From assembly GCA_021414065.1 (NCBI GenBank), contig JAIOPE010000098.1, forward strand, positions 42,466 to 106,465: a stretch of DNA of 64,000 bases. Reading direction: 5' to 3'. Origin of the DNA: Planctomycetota bacterium. Its GTDB lineage: Bacteria; Planctomycetota; JAJSAM01; JAJVHW01. Below the pieces are notes generated by a model that saw only the letters and a program-made list of their open reading frames with translations, searched no databases and had not been told where the DNA came from. Numbering within the stretch: the first letter of the stretch is position 1; every line of letters starts with the position of its first letter. This document shows, piece after piece, positions 55,901 to 63,175 of the stretch. The position numbers and the translations under genes were made by a program.

Positions 55901-56817
55901 GGCGGCTCGTGCGCGATCGGGCGGCGACTCGCCGGTTCGTCGTCGTGCGTGTCCTGATCGATGTGCAGAGTGCGCCACCAGGCGCTCTTCCTGCGTTCGG
56001 TCAGGATCGTCACGAGGTCGGTCGCCGACTTGATGCGGTCCGCGCGGTCCGTGCGGAGCAGTGCGTGCGCGATCTCGCTGAGGAAGAGAGAGCACTTCGG
56101 CCGATCGTCGTTCGGGCGCGCGGCGTCCATCTCCCGCGCGTGGAGGTTCAGGGCGCGCGCGTCCTCGGGTCGGTGCCACCGACCGGTCATGCACCGGAAG
56201 AGGATGCAGCCGAGCGCGAACAGGTCCGACCGGGCGTCCGGAGTCGCGCCTCCGAGAATCTCCGGCGAAGCGCACATCATCGAAGCAGGCGCGGCGCCGG
56301 TTCCCGGCCATCCCGCGCCGACCGCCGCTCCGAACGCGACGTCTGCGAGCACCGCGGTGCCGTCTTCGCGCAGGAGGATCGAGTCCGGCGAGAGTCCCAC
56401 ACCGACGACGCCCGCCGCGTGCGCGGCCACGAGGCCGGCGGCGGCCTGGCCGAGAATCGACTCGGTGAGCGGATCGGGGACCACGTCGGCGGTCCGGAGG
56501 ACCTCGGCGAGCGTGCGGCCGGCGACCCACGGAGACACGGACCAGAGTCGCATCCCGCTGCCCATGGTCACGCCGTGGTCGATACAGGAGAGCACGGCCG
56601 GCGAGGAGATCTTGCGTGCGGCCGCGTGCGCAGCGCCGAGACGCGCGATCGTCCGTTCGTCGATCACGTCGCTCAGTTGGACCACGCGCAACACGACCTG
56701 CGCACCCGGGTCAAGGGGTCCGCCCGGCTCAGCGACGCGGCCGCTGTGGACGCGCCCGAGCCCGCCGCGCGGAAGCGCGTCGAGCAGTTCGTAGACGTGG
56801 ATTCGGTCGGCGGGCAT
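52978..56817 (-). CDS. pseudokinase-AAA ATPase-TPR signalling protein
   Basis: A 1279-residue protein laid out like PknK-type regulators. The kinase fold (about 1-280) has lost its key residues: the VAIK lysine is VLRVV, HRD is GVGLSPDS, and DFG is ADVAFG. A STAND/AAA ATPase follows with VGRDAEL near 340, Walker A EGAAGSGKT near 370, and IENLQWADPEVLDLF as Walker B near 490. The C-terminal 600 residues are TPR-like helices. No DNA-binding domain was seen. It probably senses a ligand or partner through the pseudokinase and oligomerises on ATP. Confidence 0.84.
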   Translation of the reverse strand: MPADRIHVYELLDALPRGGLGRVHSGRVAEPGGPLDPGAQVVLRVVQLSDVIDERTIARLGAAHAAARKISSPAVLSCIDHGVTMGSGMRLWSVSPWVAGRTLAEVLRTADVVPDPLTESILGQAAAGLVAAHAAGVVGVGLSPDSILLREDGTAVLADVAFGAAVGAGWPGTGAAPASMMCASPEILGGATPDARSDLFALGCILFRCMTGRWHRPEDARALNLHAREMDAARPNDDRPKCSLFLSEIAHALLRTDRADRIKSATDLVTILTERRKSAWWRTLHIDQDTHDDEPASRRPIAHEPPPPPIPQPAPAPDDDYYRQRRSATDASARHLARCVGRDAELSVLSECASRLADQGGRVVLVEGAAGSGKTRLLDAFCEKLGQLPAHKAPHVLRGEHRSAGVGRPFGAFTEALTRWLHDDRIADPHDVAPLLGESAGIAPAFAAVLSSDALDASAQPLARESVPPAFLRCLRTICARAPVVVVIENLQWADPEVLDLFSYIARIGTDLPLLVIGSYRPPQADGDLAEMAALLRAQPRVREIRLAPLDAGRLAALAREVLEPPAAAAEIARCVFEASGGDAGALVESVLALEAEHALEFRADGRLSATPALATAKLPAGLADAVRRRLGSLGAREVAYLGAASVQGVAFDAEVTRIASGLDVRAAARVLEDLTTRRFVIGDGVARRFATQPLFDAVVAGLQDAALSDRHEATATAFLESRNPDQLPPSRIHGILSYRVAWHYLLSGRAARGLLYVNAAIQHLRGTFRHGDGERLTALACRVLASDSGRGADTIDMLLERSRFLDAQGRAAEQRAALEDALTRARERRDLMRESRILLEFAKADATLGDAGRADDDAKQALACAHRAGETDIELKVHMRLASAAFRESRLQDARAHYAEALSIAARRSDVVTESEIHHGLGLVAQGLGAFDQADESFRTALLGHRARGDLVREADTLACTGNLAAAGGDLVRAEGCLRRALAIHMALGDGTGETRVLGLLAMVLQEGGCLVDAREVHAACLDRARRLDARGSEVVALLNLATVDGFLGRLDDARDAYGEALRSAVGFHDARLQGYALTGLGETSRQRGDSDVARDLLSRATQQFRAAQDPSGLAAALLAAGRLEAFAGDAEVAQAHLLEAYRLSEQQNARQVTAITEALLALLAARARDAEEAERRIARSALALADIRASDATRTELLFLQSIVLRVLGRRVEANQKLLQAEVMLVESLRGLPDADRDRVLRELTPGREICAGADAARSAASPQAVAVFESTDTVAV

Positions 56818-57001
56818 GGGGTTTCGGCGGCGGGAACGAGAGCCCCGCCAACAGAGGATCGGCCCGCCGGGGGTCCGCGCTGAACTGCCGTGCGCCGGAA
56901 CCCCGCGCTGCGTGCCGCGCGGACGGCGGCGGCGGCGCGCTCGCGATCGATCACGTCGGCATCACGGACGGCGCGTCGCGGAGCGGACGCGCCGGCACCG
57001 G

Positions 57002-58153
57002 TCAGCGGGTGACCACCACCGGAACGAAGAGCATCATCGACCGCTGCACCGGCCCCTCGAGCTGGACGCCCTCGCCGAGGGCGCGGACGAGGTCGGGCAG
57101 GCCGGCGACGGCCTGCTCGATGTCCTCCCACGCGGGAAGCCCGGCTCGCGCGAGCGGACCCTTCACACCTTGGCGGAAGCCCTTCGGCAGTGCCGCGAGC
57201 CAATCGCCGGCGATCACGCGCCGCGACTCGAACTCCGGCGGCGGCACGTTGAGTTGCTGCACGACCGTCTCGACCCAGGTCTTCGCCGCGCTCTGCCCCT
57301 CCGGGCACTGGACCATCTCGATGCGCCGATACCAGAGGAACGCCGGGCTGAATAAGTCGAGGCCGACGCGGCCTTTCACCGACGGCGGCCAGAGCGCCGA
57401 CCGCTGCCGCGCGTCGAGGATGGCCTCGAGTTTCGGCTGGAGCGCGGCGCGCGCGATGGAGACCTCCGCCGCGACCTCGACCGGCCAGGCGTCGCCGACG
57501 ACGCGGGCGCGCGCCTTCGTCCACACGGCAAAGTACTCGCGGTAGAGCGCGAGCACCTCCGGGAGCTGGTCGTCGGTCAACGGTCGGCCCCAGCACGCGA
57601 GCGTCGCAGCGAGAGCGTTCGCCTGGAACGGAGGGAACGCCACGAGCGACGACAGCGGTTGCCGCATGTCGAGGTGCTCCGCTGCGATCGACCCGACGAA
57701 CGCAGGGCAGGCGAGCATGATCTGGTCGCTCGCCGCGCTGATGAGTCCGCCGGGACTCAGCGGATCCTCGTCGCCCTGGTTGACGCGAACCGACGCCTTG
57801 CGGAACAGTCGCTGCGCGCGGCGGCAGTGGATGCCGATTCGGTTCCAGTCCACCAGAGAGAGTGCCAAGCACTCGGGGAACTTGAACGTCTGCCCGGCGC
57901 CCGGGATCGCGTCGGCCGTCAGCTCGGGGATCGGCGGCCCGTCTTCGTCGGCAGCGATGGGTTTCGGCACCGCCGGCCCGTCGTTGCGTGCCGTGGCGCC
58001 GCCGCCGACGGGACCCGCCCGGCCGGCCGTTCCCGAGCGCGGACCTCCGGCGGGGTCGTCGGAGACGGCCGGCACGTCCCGGAGGACGAGCCAGGCGCCG
58101 ACGCCGGCGAGTCCGAGCACGGCTACGAGTGCGACGGGGACGATCTTGCTCAT
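57002..58153 (-). CDS. membrane-anchored protein of unknown function
   Basis: A 383-residue protein with an N-terminal anchor (SKIVPVALVAVLGLAGVGAWLVL), a Gly/Pro-rich linker to about 80, then an alpha-helical domain (FPECLALSLVDWNRIGIHCRRAQRLFRK...). Later segments include YREYFAVWTKAR and PEGQSAAKTWVETVVQQLNVPPPEF. No family was recognised. ATG 58153 overlaps the rlmN stop (ATGA), so it is co-translated with rlmN. Confidence 0.68.
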   Translation of the reverse strand: MSKIVPVALVAVLGLAGVGAWLVLRDVPAVSDDPAGGPRSGTAGRAGPVGGGATARNDGPAVPKPIAADEDGPPIPELTADAIPGAGQTFKFPECLALSLVDWNRIGIHCRRAQRLFRKASVRVNQGDEDPLSPGGLISAASDQIMLACPAFVGSIAAEHLDMRQPLSSLVAFPPFQANALAATLACWGRPLTDDQLPEVLALYREYFAVWTKARARVVGDAWPVEVAAEVSIARAALQPKLEAILDARQRSALWPPSVKGRVGLDLFSPAFLWYRRIEMVQCPEGQSAAKTWVETVVQQLNVPPPEFESRRVIAGDWLAALPKGFRQGVKGPLARAGLPAWEDIEQAVAGLPDLVRALGEGVQLEGPVQRSMMLFVPVVVTR

Positions 58154-59247
58154 GCGCTGAAGATCCCGGGGGGGGCGATCATGTGGCCCGAGGGGACCAC
58201 CGAGCGCGTCTCGGCGGCGAGCTGACCGCAGCCCATGCCTTCGCGCTTGCCTGCACTGTACCGGACCTTGACGGGGCAGTTGAGCGACCGGAGCCGCCCG
58301 GTGAACGCGCGGACCTCGTCCCACGTCGGAGCCCGGAACCCACCGGTGCCGGTGTCGTTCCATGGGATGACGTTGAGGATGTACTTGATCCCATTCAGCT
58401 CGCGCCCGAGCGCCTCGACGTGTGCTTCGTCCATGTTCACACCGGGCAGGGCGACGTACTGGAGCGTCACCCACTTCACTTTCATGGCCGCCTGATGCTC
58501 ACGCACGGCGTCGAGCAGGTCCGGCAACTGATACAGCTTCGCGACCGGGATGATCCGCTCGCGCGTCTCCTGCACGGCCGAGTGCAGCGACACGTGCATG
58601 CGCCAGATGCGGCGCTCGCTCGTCATGCGGCGGATCGCGTGCGGCAGGCCGACGGTGGAGATCGTGATCCGTCGGCGCGAGATGCCGTGCCCGCCGCGTT
58701 CGTTCATGTTGACGCACGCCGTCATCACCGAGTCGTAGTTGTGCAGCGGCTCGCCCATACCCATGAACACGACGTCGGTGATGCGTTTCCCCGTCTCGCG
58801 CTCGGCGTGGACGATCGCCTCGGTGATCTCCCCGGCGGCGAGGTTCCGGCGCAGGCCCATCGTGCCGGTCGCACAGAAAGTGCAGCCCATCGCGCAACCG
58901 GCCTGCGACGACACGCAGAGCGTGTGATCGTCCCAGTGCTTGATCATGACGAACTCGACCGCGTCGCCGCCCGCGAGGCGCACGAGCCACTTCGTGGTGT
59001 GCGCGTCGCTCGCGCGGCGGATCTGGGACTCCACGATCCGCGGTGTCAGCTCGAACGACTCCTCGAGCTTCCGCCGGAACTCGCGGCCGAACTCCAGCCG
59101 GGGCAACTCGTCGAACGACCGCGCGCCGTCGCGGTGGATGGCGATCCCGAGCTGGTGTGCGCGCGGCGCCGCCTTCTCGAAACCGCGCGATTCCAGCTCG
59201 GCGGCGAGCCGGGTCACGGGAATGTCCCGAAGGTGCGGGCGGTCCAT
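58150..59247 (-). CDS. rlmN: 23S rRNA/tRNA adenine-C2 methyltransferase RlmN
   Basis: Radical-SAM methyltransferase of 365 residues acting on A2503 of 23S rRNA and A37 of some tRNAs. The radical-SAM motif is CAMGCTFC near 113-120, and the second essential Cys lies in GMGCGQLA near the C-terminus; the methylated Cys is in this region. ATG 59247 (MDRPHLRDI) was chosen over an upstream 5' extension. Its stop overlaps the membrane-anchored protein gene. Confidence 0.95.
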   Translation of the reverse strand: MDRPHLRDIPVTRLAAELESRGFEKAAPRAHQLGIAIHRDGARSFDELPRLEFGREFRRKLEESFELTPRIVESQIRRASDAHTTKWLVRLAGGDAVEFVMIKHWDDHTLCVSSQAGCAMGCTFCATGTMGLRRNLAAGEITEAIVHAERETGKRITDVVFMGMGEPLHNYDSVMTACVNMNERGGHGISRRRITISTVGLPHAIRRMTSERRIWRMHVSLHSAVQETRERIIPVAKLYQLPDLLDAVREHQAAMKVKWVTLQYVALPGVNMDEAHVEALGRELNGIKYILNVIPWNDTGTGGFRAPTWDEVRAFTGRLRSLNCPVKVRYSAGKREGMGCGQLAAETRSVVPSGHMIAPPGIFSA

Positions 59248-59340
59248 CCGCCGGAGGATACGTCCCGCGGCACCGGAGGCGAGAGGCGTCGGGCCGGGCG
59301 GGCGCACGCGCCGGGACGCCAGCGCCGCGTCGACGCAACG

Positions 59341-59640
59341 TCAACGCGACGTCAGGTAGGCGAGTATCCGTTCCCGCTGCGCCGGCGAGAGGCCGGCGCG
59401 CGGCCCCATCACCGCCAGGATGGACGACCACTTGCGGGGGGCGAAGTCGGTGCGGTGGAACGGCACGTGACAGCCGCCGCACCGGGCTTCGTAGAAGCGC
59501 TCCTCGATATCCGCGGCCGGGTCGCCGCCGGCTCCGTGCGCACCGACGGACGACGCACACGCCGCCAGCGCGGCGGCCGCCACGAAGCAGGCGGCCGCCA
59601 GTGGCGGAACCCGGTAGGAACGGCGCGTGGAGTCGGCCAT
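59341..59640 (-). CDS. small secreted cytochrome c-like protein
   Basis: A 99-residue protein with a signal peptide (PPLAAACFVAAAALAAC, a possible lipobox). One haem c site, CGGCH, lies near residue 57, followed by VPFHRTDFAPRKW. The second half ends in GLSPAQRERILAYLTSR. That layout matches small cytochromes of the diheme-cytochrome or DUF1924 type with only one haem. It lies 2 bp after the porin stop, so both are on one transcript. Confidence 0.78.
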   Translation of the reverse strand: MADSTRRSYRVPPLAAACFVAAAALAACASSVGAHGAGGDPAADIEERFYEARCGGCHVPFHRTDFAPRKWSSILAVMGPRAGLSPAQRERILAYLTSR

Positions 59641-59642
59641 GG

Positions 59643-61070
59643 TCAGAAGTACGTCGCGAACTCGAGCACCACCAGGTCGCGGCGGCTGCCGTCGTCGCCC
59701 GGGAACTCCGATTCGGCGAATCGGACCTCGAACTTGATGACGGTCTTCGTCGTCGGGCGGTAGTTCACTCCGAGCGTGAACGCGCGCTCGTCGTCCTCCG
59801 GCGCGGCGCCGCGAATGCGGTCGTTCGTGTCCACTGCGTCGTAGCGCGCCACGAGTCCGACGCTGGCGGACTCCTCGGCGAACGGCAGCCCCTTGACCCA
59901 CGCCTCGCGGATCCGGTAGACGACCTGGCCGTACGAGCCGCCGAGGCCCCGCACCGGACCCAGTCGCCCGAGCGCGTCGATCGGCGGAGCGGCGTTCCGT
60001 CGGTCCACGCCCAGGTGCGCCCACTCGCCCTTGAACTCCCAGGCCCCGGAGCGCGCCGCCACGTCGAGCCCGTAGCCCCGCATGGCGTCGTCGGCCTTCT
60101 CGCCGAGGCGGCCCCAGGCGAACGACGCGCCGACGTCGAGCGAGTCCACGAAGCCGACCTGCGGAACGGCGCCGAAGCGGCCGAACACGGTCTTGTCGTG
60201 ATTGTCGTCGTCCTCCCAGAGCGTGCGGGCCTCGCGGATGCCGTCGCCGCTCGAAAACGTGTCGGCGAGGCCATTCGTCAGGACGACGTCGTAGTTGAGC
60301 GAGAGATCGTCGGACGCGGCGAGTACGCCTTCGGCTCCGACGCCGGGCCCGGCCATCACCGCGCCGTGGACGAAACGCGAGACCGTCGGACGCGACGACA
60401 ACTCGTTCAGCGGATCGTCGTGCTGCTGGTTGAACCTTCCCCACGGGGTGAGCAGCGAGCCGGCCTTGAAGCCGAAGCACTCGGAGTCGCTCAGCGTGAT
60501 CTGTGCGTACTCGACCTTCACTTCGCCGTCCGTCTCGTCCGAGACACCGCCGTGCTCGAGCTCAAGTTCGCCGTCGAAACGTACGGCACGCGAGATCTCG
60601 GCGCGCGTCTGGAGCACGAAACGCATGTCGACGAACGATGGCTTCTTCCCCGGAAGCTCACTGTTCAGGAACCGCGTCGAGAAGTAGCCGCCGAAGTCGA
60701 GGCTCGACCCGACGTCGGGGCCCGACCGGAGCGCGGCCCGGCGCCGGGCATCTCCGACGGCGACGCCGTCTTCCGACGGCACTTCGCGGAGGAGGCTGTC
60801 CACGGCGTCGCGGAGAGCGTTGCGGTCGGTGGGACCGTCCGCGCGGTCGCGCTTCATCGCCTCGACTTCCTCCCGCAGCCGCGCCTGCTCCGCCGTCTGG
60901 TCGTGGACGAGACGCTCGAGCGCTCGGATACGGTCGTCGCGATCGTCGGCGAACGCGGCGGCGGCGGTGGGCCCAGCGGTACACGCGACGGTGAAGGCAG
61001 CGGTGCATGCCGTGGTGAAGGCCGCGCGGGGCAGTAAACCGCGGGCCGGCGGAACGGGGCGTCTCGGCAT
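59643..61070 (-). CDS. outer-membrane porin with coiled-coil N-terminus
   Basis: ATG 61070 has AGGAGG 4 nt upstream, which decides the start among several upstream options. The 475-residue protein has a signal peptide, then a short coiled coil (IRALERLVHDQTAEQARLREEVEAMKRD), as in OprO/OprP-type porins. A beta barrel follows with alternating aromatic strands (DFGGYFSTRF, WEFKGEWAHLGV, FTLGVNYRP) and a C-terminal Phe (EFATYF). The substrate is not clear; the operator-like dyads upstream suggest metal or nutrient control. Confidence 0.82.
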   Translation of the reverse strand: MPRRPVPPARGLLPRAAFTTACTAAFTVACTAGPTAAAAFADDRDDRIRALERLVHDQTAEQARLREEVEAMKRDRADGPTDRNALRDAVDSLLREVPSEDGVAVGDARRRAALRSGPDVGSSLDFGGYFSTRFLNSELPGKKPSFVDMRFVLQTRAEISRAVRFDGELELEHGGVSDETDGEVKVEYAQITLSDSECFGFKAGSLLTPWGRFNQQHDDPLNELSSRPTVSRFVHGAVMAGPGVGAEGVLAASDDLSLNYDVVLTNGLADTFSSGDGIREARTLWEDDDNHDKTVFGRFGAVPQVGFVDSLDVGASFAWGRLGEKADDAMRGYGLDVAARSGAWEFKGEWAHLGVDRRNAAPPIDALGRLGPVRGLGGSYGQVVYRIREAWVKGLPFAEESASVGLVARYDAVDTNDRIRGAAPEDDERAFTLGVNYRPTTKTVIKFEVRFAESEFPGDDGSRRDLVVLEFATYF

Positions 61071-61111
61071 GCGTCCTCCTTGGGTGCGGGCGTCGGGTGC
61101 GCCGCGCTGAT

Positions 61112-61122
61112 TCTCATTGAGA
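61112..61122 (-). promoter_or_regulatory. dyad operator TCTCATTGAGA upstream of the porin
   Basis: A perfect 11-bp palindrome lies 42 bp upstream of the porin start, within GATTCTCATTGAGATC. It resembles the core of Fur-type boxes, which suggests metal control, but the match is partial and the factor is unknown. Confidence 0.45.
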
Positions 61123-61161
61123 TCGCGTCGCAATCTCTAGCGCATGCTCACCACAAGAGCG

Positions 61162-61188
61162 GCGATCTCAAGTTGTTTTTGAGATTGC
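61162..61188 (-). promoter_or_regulatory. second dyad operator upstream of the porin
   Basis: GCGATCTCAA and TTGAGATTGC form an inverted repeat around a 7-nt centre (GTTGTTT). It shares TCTCA and TGAGA with the dyad at 61112-61122. Two related sites 40-50 bp apart suggest a regulator that binds the porin promoter at two places. Confidence 0.45.
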
Positions 61189-61212
61189 GTCTCCGTATTA
61201 ACGACGGTCGCG

Positions 61213-61240
61213 GCGCCGCCGGAGCTGCCGAAGGCGGCGC
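61213..61240. terminator. GC-rich stem-loop after dus
   Basis: GCGCCGCC (61213-61220) pairs with GGCGGCGC (61233-61240) around a 12-nt loop, about 30 bp past the dus stop. No T-tract follows, so the terminator role is weakly supported. Confidence 0.35.
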
Positions 61241-61267
61241 TCAGGCTCGGCTCCTGCGCCCCTGCGA

Positions 61268-62446
61268 TCAGCCGCCGTCAACGACCTCGCCGGCGTCGGC
61301 GCACGGCGGGGCGTCGTCTTCTAGGTGATCGAGATAGCCGTCGGGCAGGGCGACCTTCTGCGTTCCGGAGTGCTTGCCGCGGGGGACGCGCATGGCGGTC
61401 GGCGGAAACGGCATGTCGCCGGGCACCGGCGCCAGGATCTCGCGCAGTTCAGCGAGCGTCGTGAAACGGTTCAGGCGCACGCGCAGTTCCGCGCTGCCGT
61501 GGAAGCCCTTCGTGTACCAGGTCGCGTACTTCCGCATCATTGCGAGTCCGCCGCGCTCGCCGAACCAGGCTTCGAGCCGCTCGGCGTGGTCGATCATGAT
61601 GTCGCGAACCACTCCGAAGGTCGGTGGGTCGGAGGGCTCGCGTCCGGCGAACACGTCCGCCAGGTCGCGGAAGAGCCAGGGGCGCCCCAGGCAACCGCGG
61701 CCGACGATCACGCCCGCGCACCCGGTCGTCCGGATCATCCGGAGCGCGTCCCAGCCTTCCCAGATGTCGCCGTTCCCGAGCACGGGGATGCGCACGTGCT
61801 CGACGAGGCGCGCGATCGCGGACCAGTCGGCGGCTCCGTCGTAGAGCTGCGCCGCCGTGCGCGCGTGGAGGCCGACCCACGCGCAGCCTTCGCCCTCGCC
61901 GACCTTGCCGGCGTTGAGGTACGTCGTCACTGCGTCGTCGATTCCGATCCGGAACTTCATCGTGACCGGCACGGTTCCCGCGTTCGACACGACGGCGTGG
62001 ACAAGATTGCGGAGGAGCCGGGGCTTCGCCGGGATCGCCGAGCCCCCGCCCTTCGACGTCACCTTGCGGACCGGGCATCCGAAGTTGAGGTCGATGTGGT
62101 CCACGCGTCCGTCGCCGACGAGACGGCGCGTCGCCTCGCCGAGCGCGGCGGGGTCCACGCCGTACAACTGGAGCGATCGGGGCGATTCGTCGGGGCCGAA
62201 GTCAGCCAGGTGCATCGACTTCCGCTGCCCCTCGACGAGACCGCGCGCCGCGACCATTTCGCTGACGAACAGACCGGCGCCGAACGTCTTGCAGATGGCA
62301 CGGAACGGGTAGTTCGTCACGCCCGCCATCGGAGCGAGGACCACGGGCGGATCGACGACGATCGCGCCGAGGCGGAGCGGCGGGAACTCGCCCGGCCGCG
62401 CCGGGGGCACGTCGCGGTTCAGATCGGATCGGTAGCGGGCGTCCAC
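61268..62446 (-). CDS. dus: tRNA-dihydrouridine synthase (DusB-type)
   Basis: A 392-residue FMN enzyme that reduces uridine in tRNA D-loops. The TIM-barrel motifs include LAPMAGVTNYPFR near 35, the catalytic Cys in LNFGCPVRKVTSKGGG near 115, and GRGCLGRPWLF near 245. The C-terminus (AMRVPRGKHSGTQKVALPDG) is longer than in E. coli DusB and resembles actinobacterial members. The start is GTG 62446. Confidence 0.93.
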   Translation of the reverse strand: MDARYRSDLNRDVPPARPGEFPPLRLGAIVVDPPVVLAPMAGVTNYPFRAICKTFGAGLFVSEMVAARGLVEGQRKSMHLADFGPDESPRSLQLYGVDPAALGEATRRLVGDGRVDHIDLNFGCPVRKVTSKGGGSAIPAKPRLLRNLVHAVVSNAGTVPVTMKFRIGIDDAVTTYLNAGKVGEGEGCAWVGLHARTAAQLYDGAADWSAIARLVEHVRIPVLGNGDIWEGWDALRMIRTTGCAGVIVGRGCLGRPWLFRDLADVFAGREPSDPPTFGVVRDIMIDHAERLEAWFGERGGLAMMRKYATWYTKGFHGSAELRVRLNRFTTLAELREILAPVPGDMPFPPTAMRVPRGKHSGTQKVALPDGYLDHLEDDAPPCADAGEVVDGG

Positions 62447-62769
62447 GGGGGCAGTGTGCGGGCAGCGGGCGCGACGGCGAAAAATCCCGGAAACGCGATG
62501 TCACTTTCGGGGGGTCCCAAACGACTGTGTCTTGGAACGACGGATGCGCCCGGCCGGATCGCGAGCGGCGGGCGCGTGCCCGCTGTGCATCGATGACCCC
62601 GCGGACTGCGGCTCGGCCTGCGGTCCACCCAGGAGGCCCGACGGCGGTGGTGGCGGGGGAGGGCCCGTCGGGCTCGGTGCGCCCCTAGCGCGTGCGCGCC
62701 GATCACTACGGACGCGTGTGCGCCGACGAATCGAGCGGTCGCCCGACACCGGGAAGTGACACTCACGGT
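62447..62769. other. noncoding stretch with inverted repeat before the ferredoxin gene
   Basis: These 323 bp hold no convincing gene. TGTCACTT (62499-62506) and AAGTGACA (62754-62761) are perfect inverted copies about 250 bp apart. An internal stem pairs GCCCGACGG (62636-62644) with CCGTCGGGC (62665-62673). It may be a decayed element or a pair of regulatory arms. The promoters of dus and the ferredoxin gene should also lie here. Confidence 0.4.
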
Positions 62770-63111
62770 GTGCCCCCCGCCCGCGCGGCCCGCCGCCCCG
62801 TCGCCGATCCACGCACAGCCGAGCCGCCCCGCGTCCGCTGCGCGCGGCGCGCCAACGTCCTCCGCCCCCTTCCCGGCGAGACCCTCCTCGACGCCGCCCG
62901 TCGGCAGAGCGTGCCCCTCGCCTCCCCGTGCGGCGGCCGCGCCGTGTGCGGAGACTGCCTGGTCGCAATCATCGATGGCGCCGACGCGTTCCCCCCTCCC
63001 GACGCAGACGAGACGGCCTGGCGCGCACGGAAGTCGTACGACGGCAGAGGCCGCCTCGCGTGCTGCGTCCGCGTGACCGGCGACTGCACCGTCGGCACCA
63101 CGTACTGGTGA
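62770..63111 (+). CDS. 2Fe-2S ferredoxin-type protein
   Basis: The frame is open from 62692, but GTG 62770 gives a more usual 113-residue protein. A plant-type ferredoxin motif is clear: PCGGRAVCGDC, then LACCVRV, with spacing near CxxxxxCxxC...C. The N-terminal 40 residues are Pro/Arg-rich and not part of the fold. The redox partner is unknown. A gap of 64 bp separates it from the cation-efflux gene. Confidence 0.75.
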   Translation: MPPARAARRPVADPRTAEPPRVRCARRANVLRPLPGETLLDAARRQSVPLASPCGGRAVCGDCLVAIIDGADAFPPPDADETAWRARKSYDGRGRLACCVRVTGDCTVGTTYW

Positions 63112-63175
63112 GTGGCCCTTCGAAACCGTGACCCAACCCCTTGACGTCTCGCCTCCGTGCGTGAACCCTGACTCA

